Positions 1-8,254 of a stretch of 64,000 nucleotides of DNA are shown here, piece by piece. The stretch comes from an uncultured Mycobacteriaceae bacterium (GTDB taxonomy: Bacteria > Actinomycetota > Actinomycetes > Mycobacteriales > Mycobacteriaceae), in assembly GCA_902826815.1 (NCBI GenBank), contig CADEGF010000003.1, positions 124,001-188,000 of the forward strand, read 5' to 3'. Both the position numbers and the translations under genes were made by a program. The notes under the pieces are model-generated. The model was given only the letters and a program-made list of their open reading frames with translations. It was not told where the DNA came from and did no database searches. Positions within the stretch are counted from its first letter, which is position 1. Each line of letters starts with the position of its first letter.

Positions 1-228
1 CAGGTGGGTCAGGCAGATCTCGCGGTGACGGTTCCGCTGGCGCTGGGTCTCGGCAGCGGTTTCGCCGTCGGCCGCAATCCGGGATCGGCGACGTCGGAGA
101 GATACGCGTCGCCATTCCCCTTCACGGGCATGATTACCAAGGTGACCGTCGATGTCTCCGGAAGGCCGGACCATGACGACGCGGAAACCACCAAGGCCGA
201 GGCGCGAGTCGCCATGGCGCGGCAGTGA
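1..228 (+). CDS. Arylsulfatase, C-terminal tail (partial)
   Basis: The reading frame is open from the first base and runs to a TGA. Only about 75 residues are present. The end (phenylalanine-threonine-glycine, then a lysine/valine-rich strand, then AMARQ) aligns with the end of the next gene, a full arylsulfatase that also finishes in AMARQ. I infer that this is the C-terminal domain of a second, tandem sulfatase whose catalytic part lies left of the window. A GTG at base 4 is an internal codon, not a start. Confidence 0.7.
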   Translation, partial: QVGQADLAVTVPLALGLGSGFAVGRNPGSATSERYASPFPFTGMITKVTVDVSGRPDHDDAETTKAEARVAMARQ

Positions 229-245
229 ATTCAGAAAGGTCCACG

Positions 246-2657
246 ATGGCAAAGACATCCGAGAAGTCGGCACCGCTGGAGAAGAGCGGCGAGCCTGCAC
301 CAGGAGTCGCGACGAAACTCCTGGCGCGCGAGCAGTTGCCCATCCCGGACCCGAAGCACGTCGGGCTCACCACCTATGACGCCAAGGACCCCAACACCAA
401 GTACCCGCCGATCAAAGAACTGCGCCCACCCGACGGGGCGCCCAATGTGCTGATCGTGTTGATCGATGATGTCGGCTTCGGCGCATCCTCAGCGTTCGGA
501 GGGCCCTGCAACACGCCGGTGGCGGAGCGACTCGCGGGAAATGGTATCAAGCTCAACCGGTTTCACACGACAGCGTTGTGCTCGCCTACCCGGCAGGCGC
601 TGCTGACGGGGCGCAATCACCACTCCGTCGGTATGGGCGCGATCACCGAGATGGCGACGTCGGCGCCGGGCAACAACAGCATTCGACCCAAAGAGAAGGC
701 GCCGATCGCCGAAACACTGAAGCTCAATGGCTATTCGACGGCTCAGTTCGGCAAGTGTCACGAGGTTCCGGCATGGGAGGTCACCCCTGCCGGCCCGTTC
801 CACCAATGGCCGACGGGGTCGGGCTTCGAGCACTTCTACGGGTTCATCGGTGGTGAGGCGAACCAGTACTACCCAGGCCTCTACGAGGGCACGACCGCCG
901 TCGAGCCCCCGAAATCACCCGGGGAGGGCTACACCCTCACCGAGGATCTCGCCGACCGTGCGATTAGCTGGGTGAGCCAGCAGAAGGCGCTTATGCCGGA
1001 CAAGCCGTTCTTTATGTACTTCGCCCCCGGCGCCACCCACGCGCCTCACCACGTCCCCAAAGAATGGTCGGACAAGTATAAGGGCAAGTTCGACGACGGC
1101 TGGGACGCGCTTCGCGAGCGGACCCTCAAGCAGCAGAAGAAGCTCGGAGTGGTGCCGAAGGACGCGGAACTGACCAAGCGGCACGACGAGATTCCGTCCT
1201 GGGATGACATGCCCGATGAGCTCAAGCCGGTGCTGGCGCGTCAGATGGAGATCTACGCCGGCTTCCTGGAGCAGACCGACCACGAGGTGGGTCGGCTGGT
1301 TGACGCCATCGACGCTCTCGGCGTCTTGGACAACACACTGATCTACTACATCATCGGCGACAACGGAGCATCGGCCGAAGGCACGCTCAACGGCTGCTTC
1401 AACGAGATGACCACGCTCAATGGCATGCCCGGCATCGAGACCACCGAGTTCCTGCTGTCCAAGATCGACGACTTCGGCACTCCGCACGCCTACAACCACT
1501 ACGCCGTCGGCTGGGCTCACGGTCTGTGCGCGCCGTATCAATGGACCAAGCAGGTGGCGTCGCACTGGGGTGGCACCCGCAACGGCGCGATCGTGCACTG
1601 GCCGGAGGGCGTGACCGACAAAGGCAAGACGCGCAACCAGTTTCACCATGTGATCGACGTGGCGCCGACGCTTCTGGAGGCCGCGGGAATTCCCGCGCCG
1701 ACGTCGGTGAACGGGATCGCGCAGGCCCCTCTGGAGGGCGTGAGCATGCTGGGCACGTTGCGTGATGCCGGGGCACCGGAAACCCACCAAGTGCAGTACT
1801 TCGAGATGATGGGCAACCGCGGCGTCTACTTCCAGGGTTGGACTGCTGTCACCAAGCACCGCACTCCGTGGAAGGCCGACACGCCACCACCGTTCGACGA
1901 CGACGTGTGGGAGCTCTACGGCCCCGACGACTGGACTCAGTCGCATGATCTCGCTTCGAAGAACCCTGAGAAACTTGCTGAGTTGCAACGCCTTTGGCTC
2001 ATCGAGGCGGTCAAATACAACGTAGTGCCGCTCGACGACCGAGGCTTCGAGCGGATCAATCCCGACATCGCAGGGCGACCGCAACTCATCCGCGGCAACA
2101 CACAGTTGCTCTTCCCCGGTATGCGGGTCAGCGAATGGTGCGTGCTCACGCTCAAGAACAAATCACATTCGGTGACCGCCAACGTCGTGGTGCCGAAATC
2201 CGGGGCCGACGGTGTGATCATCACCCAGGGCGGCGACGTTGGCGGCTGGTCGCTGTACGCGCACGAGAAGAAGCTGAAGTACTGCTTCAACTTCTTCGGC
2301 ATCGAGCACTACATCGTCAGCGCCTCGAAACCCATTCCCACGGGCAAGCATCAGGTGCGGATGGAGTTCAAATACGACGGCGGCGGCCTCGCGAAAGGCG
2401 GCGACGTCACGTTGTTCTACGACGGGAAGGCCGTCGGCACCGGCCGCGTCGAACAGACCATTCCCATGGGTTACTCCGCCGACGAAGCCTGCGATGTCGG
2501 GTCGGACACCGGATCGCCCGCGTCACCGGATTACGGACCGACCGGCAACCGCTTCACCGGACAGATCGAGTGGGTGCAACTCGATATCGGCGACGACAGC
2601 CACGACCACCTGATCACACCCGAAGAACGGTTCAACCTCGCGATGGCGCGCCAGTAG
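246..2657 (+). CDS. Arylsulfatase (type I sulfatase)
   Basis: 803-residue sulfatase that would hydrolyse sulfate esters. The N-terminal metal-binding stretch LIVLIDDVGFG is followed by the sulfatase signature CSPTR, with Cys112 the residue oxidised to formylglycine by the formylglycine-generating enzyme. The metal-site segment IIGDNGAS lies near residue 375, and the last 180 residues form a beta-rich C-terminal domain. Length fits the long mycobacterial AtsA-like sulfatases. The ATG at 246 has AGAAAGG about 7 bases upstream and is preferred over a GTG at 225 that overlaps the previous stop. No signal peptide is obvious. It follows a related sulfatase by 17 bases, so the two are probably co-transcribed. 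The natural substrate cannot be read from sequence. Confidence 0.9.
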   Translation: MAKTSEKSAPLEKSGEPAPGVATKLLAREQLPIPDPKHVGLTTYDAKDPNTKYPPIKELRPPDGAPNVLIVLIDDVGFGASSAFGGPCNTPVAERLAGNGIKLNRFHTTALCSPTRQALLTGRNHHSVGMGAITEMATSAPGNNSIRPKEKAPIAETLKLNGYSTAQFGKCHEVPAWEVTPAGPFHQWPTGSGFEHFYGFIGGEANQYYPGLYEGTTAVEPPKSPGEGYTLTEDLADRAISWVSQQKALMPDKPFFMYFAPGATHAPHHVPKEWSDKYKGKFDDGWDALRERTLKQQKKLGVVPKDAELTKRHDEIPSWDDMPDELKPVLARQMEIYAGFLEQTDHEVGRLVDAIDALGVLDNTLIYYIIGDNGASAEGTLNGCFNEMTTLNGMPGIETTEFLLSKIDDFGTPHAYNHYAVGWAHGLCAPYQWTKQVASHWGGTRNGAIVHWPEGVTDKGKTRNQFHHVIDVAPTLLEAAGIPAPTSVNGIAQAPLEGVSMLGTLRDAGAPETHQVQYFEMMGNRGVYFQGWTAVTKHRTPWKADTPPPFDDDVWELYGPDDWTQSHDLASKNPEKLAELQRLWLIEAVKYNVVPLDDRGFERINPDIAGRPQLIRGNTQLLFPGMRVSEWCVLTLKNKSHSVTANVVVPKSGADGVIITQGGDVGGWSLYAHEKKLKYCFNFFGIEHYIVSASKPIPTGKHQVRMEFKYDGGGLAKGGDVTLFYDGKAVGTGRVEQTIPMGYSADEACDVGSDTGSPASPDYGPTGNRFTGQIEWVQLDIGDDSHDHLITPEERFNLAMARQ

Positions 2658-2662
2658 ACGCC

Positions 2663-3301
2663 TCAGTTCTCGTCACGGGCCCACCGGGGCGTGATGAACA
2701 CGCCCTCGGCCTCCACCGTAACGCCCTCGTCGTCCGAGAGATGGCCGACGACATAGGTTTTCACGCCTTCGGTGCGCGCGATCCGCGCTTCGGCGTGCAG
2801 CCGGCCAAGGCGGGTGGTGCGTAGATAGCGCATTGTGATCGTGCCGGTGAACCGGGGCATGATGCCGTCGCTGGCCGCCTCGCCGAGGACATGGTCGAGC
2901 ACCAGCGCAGACATCCCGCCGTGCACGTGGCCCGGCGGGCCCTCGTAGGGCGCTCCGATGTAGAAGTCGGTGAACGCACCGCCTGCGTCGTCGCGCTGGA
3001 TCACCAGCGGCGGGGCGATGGGGTTGCGGATCCCGACGACCGGGTTACCCCACGCCATCCGGTCGCCTCCGGTCGTGTAGCGCACGCCGAAGGCACCGTC
3101 GATCTGCTGTGCCCGCAGCCGCGCGGTCAACGCATCGATCTCCGCCTTGACGGCGGCAACCTCGTCGGCGCCTGCCTCGGTCCGGATCGTCGCGTCGACC
3201 AGGTCGCGGACCGATTCGGTGAGCGGCTCATATACGCCGCGCATCCGATCGACTTCGTCGGAAGTCAGGTCCCCGATATGGGTGAACTCCAGCACGTTCA
3301 A
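2663..3301 (-). CDS. PaaI-type hotdog thioesterase
   Basis: 212-residue protein with a C-terminal hotdog fold, recognised by GHVHGGMSALVLDHVLGEA, the conserved helix with the HGG turn used by acyl-CoA thioesterases of the PaaI group. The N-terminal 80 residues are a helical extension. Likely role is hydrolysis of a fatty, aromatic or sterol-derived acyl-CoA. The first codon is TTG at 3301, with GTG at 3295 as an alternative; no Shine-Dalgarno sequence is visible, so the transcript may be leaderless. A KstR-like palindrome sits immediately upstream, suggesting control by a lipid-responsive TetR regulator. It converges with the sulfatase, five bases separating the stops. Confidence 0.8.
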   Translation of the reverse strand: MNVLEFTHIGDLTSDEVDRMRGVYEPLTESVRDLVDATIRTEAGADEVAAVKAEIDALTARLRAQQIDGAFGVRYTTGGDRMAWGNPVVGIRNPIAPPLVIQRDDAGGAFTDFYIGAPYEGPPGHVHGGMSALVLDHVLGEAASDGIMPRFTGTITMRYLRTTRLGRLHAEARIARTEGVKTYVVGHLSDDEGVTVEAEGVFITPRWARDEN

Positions 3302-3302
3302 A

Positions 3303-3321
3303 ACTAGAACATGTTTCTAGT
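3303..3321. promoter_or_regulatory. KstR-like operator palindrome
   Basis: ACTAGAACATGTTTCTAGT is a near-perfect palindrome containing AACATGTT. It matches the KstR consensus TnnAACnnGTTnnA (from memory of mycobacterial work) at all but the last position. It touches the start of the thioesterase gene, where a repressor would block transcription initiation, and overlaps the stop codon of the upstream DUF5701-like gene. Function is inferred from the motif only. Confidence 0.45.
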
Positions 3322-4027
3322 CTGAAGTCGAATTGCGGCTACCTGCCGAGGCGAAGCCCAGCCAGGTGTGCCGGTTTCCCGCCCAACACCAGCCGACTTT
3401 CGGTGCGTCGCGGTTGGCAGGACCGTCGCGCCCGGTGCCGTTGCTGATCCATAAGGCGGGCGTGCGGGCGTCCAGACCGCCGTCCGGCTTGCGCCGTCGC
3501 GAGCCGATCGTCATGAAGCAATGCCCGCGCTCCAACACCTCGGGGCGCTGCAAGAGCCAGTGCAGGCCCTCGTTGAGGGTCAGCGGGGTACGTCCGGCGT
3601 CCTCGATGGCCGGCAGCGCCTCGTTCGGACTCCAGTTCGCCAGCGCATCTCCTCGATCGAGATCCGATACCACGTAAACCAGTGCCGCCGGGGTGATCAC
3701 GGACGGGATCGGGATGAACTCGTCGACGTCTGACATGTCGGACACCACGAACGCCTTCCTGCCGTCGAGGCTGAGCGCCGATGTCAGAAGCGATGCCTTC
3801 GCGAGATCGTGCCGGATGGCGAGCAGTCCGCCGTCGCGGAATGACTGGCGCACCGTGGCCCGCAACTCGTCGGCGGAAAGCCCCGTATTGCGATGGAGGC
3901 CAGATGCGATCACACGCTCGGCCTGATCGACTACGGACGGCAATGGCGAATGGACTGGCGAAAGGACCTCTGGCATGGGGCTCCAACGCGGCAGCGGGTC
4001 GTCGAGGTTCCCGAGTTCAGTCGTCAT
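3317..4027 (-). CDS. DUF5701-like conserved protein
   Basis: 236 residues beginning MTTELGNLDD. The frame is open further upstream, but that part runs over the divergent DoxX-like gene and is not credible. The middle carries KAFVVSDMSDVDEFIPIPS and ALVYVVSDLDRGDALANWSP, and the end has GWCWAGNRHTWLGFASAG, a pattern I associate with DUF5701 proteins of actinobacteria. No signal peptide or membrane segment is seen. Function is unknown. It is divergent from the DoxX-like gene with 36 bases between starts, so a shared promoter region is likely. Confidence 0.65.
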   Translation of the reverse strand: MTTELGNLDDPLPRWSPMPEVLSPVHSPLPSVVDQAERVIASGLHRNTGLSADELRATVRQSFRDGGLLAIRHDLAKASLLTSALSLDGRKAFVVSDMSDVDEFIPIPSVITPAALVYVVSDLDRGDALANWSPNEALPAIEDAGRTPLTLNEGLHWLLQRPEVLERGHCFMTIGSRRRKPDGGLDARTPALWISNGTGRDGPANRDAPKVGWCWAGNRHTWLGFASAGSRNSTSD

Positions 4028-4063
4028 TTCGGCTCCGGTCAGGCCGCGGCCAAATAATCTGCG

Positions 4064-4414
4064 GTGGTGGACACCGCCACCGTAGTAGTGACGTTGCTGC
4101 TCGCGGCACTCTTCAGCTTCTCGTCGGGCATCAAGCTGCTTGGCGTGCCGAAGTCCCTCGCGATCCGCGACCATCTGGGCGTCTCGCCGATCCAATGGCG
4201 AATCATCGGCGGGCTCGAGCTCGCGGGTGTCGCCGGTGCGCTCGTCGGGCTGCTGTGGGCGCCGATCGGGATCGCCGCAGCCATCGGGCTGGCGTTGCTT
4301 TCGATCGGGGCCGTCGTTTTTCATCTTCGTGCCTCTGATCGAGTCGCCGAGATGGCTCCTGCCGTGATCGGCATCGCACTCGGCGCGGCCACCGCCGTAT
4401 TGCACACCATCTGA
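4064..4414 (+). CDS. DoxX-like small membrane protein
   Basis: 116-residue integral membrane protein with four predicted hydrophobic segments (about residues 2-20, 46-66, 67-85 and 94-115). The pattern, with FSSGIKLLGVP after the first helix, resembles the DoxX-like family. Biochemical role is unknown; DoxX-type proteins are often linked to redox or membrane stress. Starts at a GTG; a second GTG follows directly. It is divergent from the DUF5701-like gene and followed 90 bases later by a TetR regulator in the same direction. Confidence 0.65.
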   Translation: MVDTATVVVTLLLAALFSFSSGIKLLGVPKSLAIRDHLGVSPIQWRIIGGLELAGVAGALVGLLWAPIGIAAAIGLALLSIGAVVFHLRASDRVAEMAPAVIGIALGAATAVLHTI

Positions 4415-4504
4415 CGTCACGTCCATCACGCCTGGTCAGCAAGGTGTCTTAGATTACCTAATATTTCGTGGTCATCTGTCTATGAAGTTGGCTACTGTGC
4501 AGGT

Positions 4505-5071
4505 ATGGCAGCACGCACCAACAGTGTCGATCCTCGGGCCGAACGCGTTCGCGGCAAGCTCCGTGACGCCGCGTTGGCGCTGGCGCACGAGCGGTCCGTC
4601 GATCAGTTGACGGTGGGCGAAATCGTCAAAAGGGCCGCGGTGAGCCGCCAGGTGTTCTATCAACACTTCCGCGACCGCGACGACGCGGTCGAGTACGCGT
4701 TCGCGGTCGCCTTCGCTTCGGCGACCCGAGACATCGACGGCGATCCGCGCAGCCGGATCGTTGCGCTGTTCGATTTCGCCGCCGAGCATCGCGCGATGTA
4801 CCGCAACGTCGTGCCGAGCGCCGTCACGCTTCGAGTGGTCGCGGCGTTCCGCGCCGAACTCACACCTGCCTGCGAACAGATTGCGGCAGAGGCGACGGCG
4901 GTCTCAGGCCTGACCACCGAATCCGTCGGCCGGTTTCTGGTCGGCGGGTTCATCGAGGTGCTGCGCTCCTGGATGGAGGACGAGGACGCCACCGATCTAC
5001 GCGGACGGGTCACCGCCGCGATCGACACCGTCGACGCACTGCTGGGTCTCTCCGCAGCGGCGGCGCAATAA
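4505..5071 (+). CDS. TetR family transcriptional regulator
   Basis: 188 residues. The N-terminal helix-turn-helix is clear: DQLTVGEIVKRAAVSRQVFYQHF, residues about 37-59, with the YxHF ending of TetR proteins. The C-terminal two thirds are helical and would bind a ligand and dimerise. It lies 31 bases upstream of a membrane permease gene in the same direction, the usual arrangement for a local repressor of an efflux system. TTAG-N5-CTAA about 50 bases upstream (near 4453-4465) is a possible half-matched operator but is not convincing alone. Confidence 0.85.
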   Translation: MAARTNSVDPRAERVRGKLRDAALALAHERSVDQLTVGEIVKRAAVSRQVFYQHFRDRDDAVEYAFAVAFASATRDIDGDPRSRIVALFDFAAEHRAMYRNVVPSAVTLRVVAAFRAELTPACEQIAAEATAVSGLTTESVGRFLVGGFIEVLRSWMEDEDATDLRGRVTAAIDTVDALLGLSAAAAQ

Positions 5072-5102
5072 ATCAATTCGATTCCCCGAGAAGGACTTTC
5101 CC

Positions 5103-6152
5103 ATGGCACGACATGCTTCACCCGCGGTGACGAAGACAGGAATCCGCAACATGGTGCTCGCGATGGCCGCGTTGACGGTGTTCGTCGTCGCGATGATCGC
5201 CAGCTACTCCGGTGCCTTCGCCAGGCCCACTCTGCACCATCTCACTGTCTCGGTGGCGGCTCCCGAGCAGGTCGTCGACGCCGTCCGCAGCCAGGAAGCG
5301 TTGGAGATCAATGTGGTTGGCGACAACGCACAAGCGCGACAGCAGGTTCGCGACCGTGAGGCCGACGCCGCTTTCGTCGTCGACCCAACGGCCGGAATGA
5401 CGATCTATGTCGCGGGCGGCGGCGGCAGAAGCGTCGCGACCGTAGCCGAGACCGTCGGCCGCGAGATTGCGACGAAGGGCGGCTTCACCGCTGCGGTGCA
5501 GGATGTCGCGCCGACGTCACAGACGGACCCGTCAGGCACCGTCGAGTTCTACGCCATCATCTTCATCTCGATCGGCGCGTCGCTTGGCGCCACGGTGGTG
5601 GGCTACCTGATGGGCAGGGTGCACCGGCCGGTGACGATCCTTTTGCGCACCATGACGCTGACGGCGTACTCGGCGCTGTTGGCCGGAGTGGTCACGGTCT
5701 ACGTCGACGCCGTGCTCGGCGCCTTGACGGGGCACACGTGGCTCGTGTTCGGCGCGCTCTGGCTGTACGCGATGGCTGTCGGCGGAGCGGTGACGGGCGT
5801 GGCCGCGGCGTTCGGCACCGCCGCCTCGGCGCTATTGACGCTCTTCCTCGTGGTGGTCGGCAACGCGGCCGCCGCCGGGCCGGTCGGAAGGCCTCTGCTT
5901 TCACCCCTCTACGCCACGTTCACGATGATCGTGCCGCAGGGCTCGGGCGTCTCACTGCTGCGCAGCATCTCCTACTTCGACGGCCACGGCGCCCAGACCC
6001 CGCTGCTGACCCTGGCGGCCTGGGGCGCGGCCGGTTGCCTGCTCGCTGTCCTCGCCACGGTTTCGCGGGTGAATTATCGTGCCCTCTATGAGCGTTTCGC
6101 CGGACCTCAACGAGCCGTACTACAACCTCGGCACCTATCACAGGCCGATTGA
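5103..6152 (+). CDS. ABC-2/YhgE-like membrane protein
   Basis: 349-residue membrane protein. One N-terminal helix (about 17-37) is followed by an extracytoplasmic domain of about 130 residues, then five to six helices from about 150 to 325. This matches the YhgE/Pip or DUF3533-like exporter-associated permease architecture. A purine-rich AAGGA lies just upstream of the ATG. No ATP-binding partner is encoded nearby. The last 65 bases overlap the start of the next gene in another frame, so the two are probably co-translated. Substrate is unknown; the TetR gene upstream suggests inducible efflux. Confidence 0.65.
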   Translation: MARHASPAVTKTGIRNMVLAMAALTVFVVAMIASYSGAFARPTLHHLTVSVAAPEQVVDAVRSQEALEINVVGDNAQARQQVRDREADAAFVVDPTAGMTIYVAGGGGRSVATVAETVGREIATKGGFTAAVQDVAPTSQTDPSGTVEFYAIIFISIGASLGATVVGYLMGRVHRPVTILLRTMTLTAYSALLAGVVTVYVDAVLGALTGHTWLVFGALWLYAMAVGGAVTGVAAAFGTAASALLTLFLVVVGNAAAAGPVGRPLLSPLYATFTMIVPQGSGVSLLRSISYFDGHGAQTPLLTLAAWGAAGCLLAVLATVSRVNYRALYERFAGPQRAVLQPRHLSQAD

Positions 6153-7764
6153 CACGCCGTCGGCCCAATCGCAGATATGGGTCGACCGCGGGCTGGTGTG
6201 GGCATACGCGTTCAACCACGACGAGGCGATCCGCTGCTTCGAACGCGCCCTGGAACTGGACCGTGATCTCGCCATCGCCCGCTGGGGCATCGCGTACTCC
6301 ATCGGTCCGAACTACAACAAGGCGTGGGAGGCGTTCGACCCGGTCGATCTCGCGGCCTCGTTGGCGCGGGCGCGGATGGAGCTCGGGTTGGCGCTCACCG
6401 GACGTGCCTCCGCTGTCGAACGCGGGCTGATCGAGGCGCTCACGGCGCGCTTCCCCACCGACGATCCGAGCGACACCGACGCCCTGCTCGCGGGCCATGC
6501 GAGCTACGCCGACGCGATGGTGGCACTTGGCTGCGCATATCCCGACGACATCGACGTGCAGGCGCTCACCGCCGACGCCCTGGTCAACGTCACGGCATGG
6601 GCGCTGTGGGACACCAGAACAGGTGAGCCTGCGCCGGGTTCGCGGGTGGTCGAGGCCAAACGAATCCTCGACGACTCACTCGCCACGCAGGCGGGCCGCG
6701 CGCATCCCGGTGTGCTGCACCTCTATCTGCACACGATGGAGATGTCGGCCACGCCGCAGGACGCCCTACCTGCGGCCGATCTGCTTCGCGGCCTCGTGCC
6801 CGATGCGGGCCATCTACAGCACATGGCCAGCCACATCGATGTGCTGTGCGGCGACTACCGCAACTCCGTGGTGTCGAATCTGGCTGCCGTCCAAGCGGAC
6901 CGGTTGTTCGTCGAACGCGAGGGACCGCTGAACTTCTACTCCCTCTACCGGGCGCACAACCAACACTTCGTCGTCTATTCGGCGATGTTCGAAGGAAACT
7001 ACGCCACGGCGCTGCAGGCCGCCGACGAACTTGCCGAACAGCTCACGCCAGACCTGCTCGCGATCGAGTCACCCCCGATGGCTGACTGGCTGGAAGCGTT
7101 CGTGCCGTTGCGGATTCACGTGCTGGTCCGGTTCGGACAGTGGGACGACCTGATCTCACAGGCCATTCCCGACGACGTCGAGCTGTACTGCTCCACCGCC
7201 GCGACCATCCACTACGGACGCGGCGTCGCACACGCTGCCAAGGGACAGCTCCCACAGGCGCATGCCGAACGCGAGGCCTTCGCCGCGGCCTACGACCGCA
7301 TACCGGAGTCCCGTTATCTGTTCAACAACACCGCGCGTGACATCCTGGCCGTCGCCGCAGAGATGTTGGAAGGCGAAATCGCTTACCGAGAAGGACGATT
7401 CGACGAAGGATTCGCCCATCTGCGGCGCGCCATCGAACTCGACGATGCGCTCCCCTACGACGAGCCATGGGGCTGGATGCAACCCACCCGCCACGCCTAC
7501 GGCGCGCTGCTCCTCGAGCAGGGGCGCGTCGAGGATGCGGCCCTGGTTTACGCCGCCGACCTCGGACTGGACCCCACGCTGAGCCGGCCGTGCCAGCACC
7601 CAGGGAACGTGTGGAGCCTGCACGGCTATCACGAATGCCTGCAACGGCTTGGCCGTGATGCCGAGGCTGCCATCATCGGCCAGCAGCTGGCGTTGGCCAT
7701 GGCGCGCGCCGATGTGCCGATCGCGGCGTCGTGTGCATGCAGGCTCGAGGCGTCTAACCCGTAA
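6088..7764 (+). CDS. Tetratricopeptide-repeat protein
   Basis: 558-residue soluble protein with helical repeats: HDEAIRCFERALELDRDLAIARWG near the N terminus and FDEGFAHLRRAIELDDALPYDEPWGW plus an ALLLEQGRVEDAALVYAADL repeat near the C terminus. Such proteins usually scaffold other proteins. ATG at 6088 is chosen over GTG at 6079; both lie inside the end of the permease gene. The deaminase gene follows after 10 bases. No signal sequence. Partner and function are unknown. Confidence 0.75.
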   Translation: MSVSPDLNEPYYNLGTYHRPIDTPSAQSQIWVDRGLVWAYAFNHDEAIRCFERALELDRDLAIARWGIAYSIGPNYNKAWEAFDPVDLAASLARARMELGLALTGRASAVERGLIEALTARFPTDDPSDTDALLAGHASYADAMVALGCAYPDDIDVQALTADALVNVTAWALWDTRTGEPAPGSRVVEAKRILDDSLATQAGRAHPGVLHLYLHTMEMSATPQDALPAADLLRGLVPDAGHLQHMASHIDVLCGDYRNSVVSNLAAVQADRLFVEREGPLNFYSLYRAHNQHFVVYSAMFEGNYATALQAADELAEQLTPDLLAIESPPMADWLEAFVPLRIHVLVRFGQWDDLISQAIPDDVELYCSTAATIHYGRGVAHAAKGQLPQAHAEREAFAAAYDRIPESRYLFNNTARDILAVAAEMLEGEIAYREGRFDEGFAHLRRAIELDDALPYDEPWGWMQPTRHAYGALLLEQGRVEDAALVYAADLGLDPTLSRPCQHPGNVWSLHGYHECLQRLGRDAEAAIIGQQLALAMARADVPIAASCACRLEASNP

Positions 7765-7774
7765 ACTCCCGCCT

Positions 7775-8254
7775 GTGGCCATCAGCGACGACGACCTCAC
7801 CCGTCTGGGCCGATGCGTGGACCTCGCACGGACCGCCCTCGACGACGGTGACGAGCCCTTCGGCTCGATCCTGGTCGACGCCATCGGGCGCGCGTTGTTC
7901 GAAGATCGCAACAGAGTCTCCGGCGGCGACGCGACCCGCCATCCTGAATTCGCGATCGCACGCTGGGCGGCAGAGAATCTGACGCCCGCCCAGCGCGCCG
8001 ATGCCACCGTCTACACCTCCGGCGAGCACTGCGTGATGTGTGCCGCCGCGCACGCCTGGGTCGGGCTCGGGCGCATCGCCTACGCCACGTCCAGCGCGCA
8101 GTTGACCCAGTGGCTCGCCGAATGGGGTGCACCGCCACCGCCGGTGGCGACCCTTCCGATCACCGCAGTCGCGCCGGGAATCGTCGTCGACGGTCCCGCG
8201 CCCGAGTACGCCGACACCATGAAGTCTCTCTACGAAGCGAAGTTCCGACCATGA
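7775..8254 (+). CDS. Nucleoside/cytidine deaminase family protein
   Basis: 159 residues with the zinc-dependent deaminase signature: HPEFA (about 51-55; His ligand and Glu proton shuttle) and SGEHCVMC (two Cys ligands). The N-terminal segment DDGDEPFGSILVD is typical of the guanine deaminase/TadA-like group. Likely converts an amino-purine or -pyrimidine to its oxo form; substrate not determinable. GTG start 10 bases after the TPR gene. Its stop overlaps the start of the GH13 gene as ATGA, so translation is coupled. Confidence 0.8.
   Translation: MAISDDDLTRLGRCVDLARTALDDGDEPFGSILVDAIGRALFEDRNRVSGGDATRHPEFAIARWAAENLTPAQRADATVYTSGEHCVMCAAAHAWVGLGRIAYATSSAQLTQWLAEWGAPPPPVATLPITAVAPGIVVDGPAPEYADTMKSLYEAKFRP

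Noticed and set aside
4028-4429. Upstream extension of the DUF5701-like gene
   Set aside because: It would lie fully inside the divergent DoxX-like gene and its translation is low-complexity Arg/Asp/Glu.
4453-4465. TetR or IdeR operator TTAG-N5-CTAA
   Set aside because: Too short and imperfect; kept only as a remark on the TetR gene.
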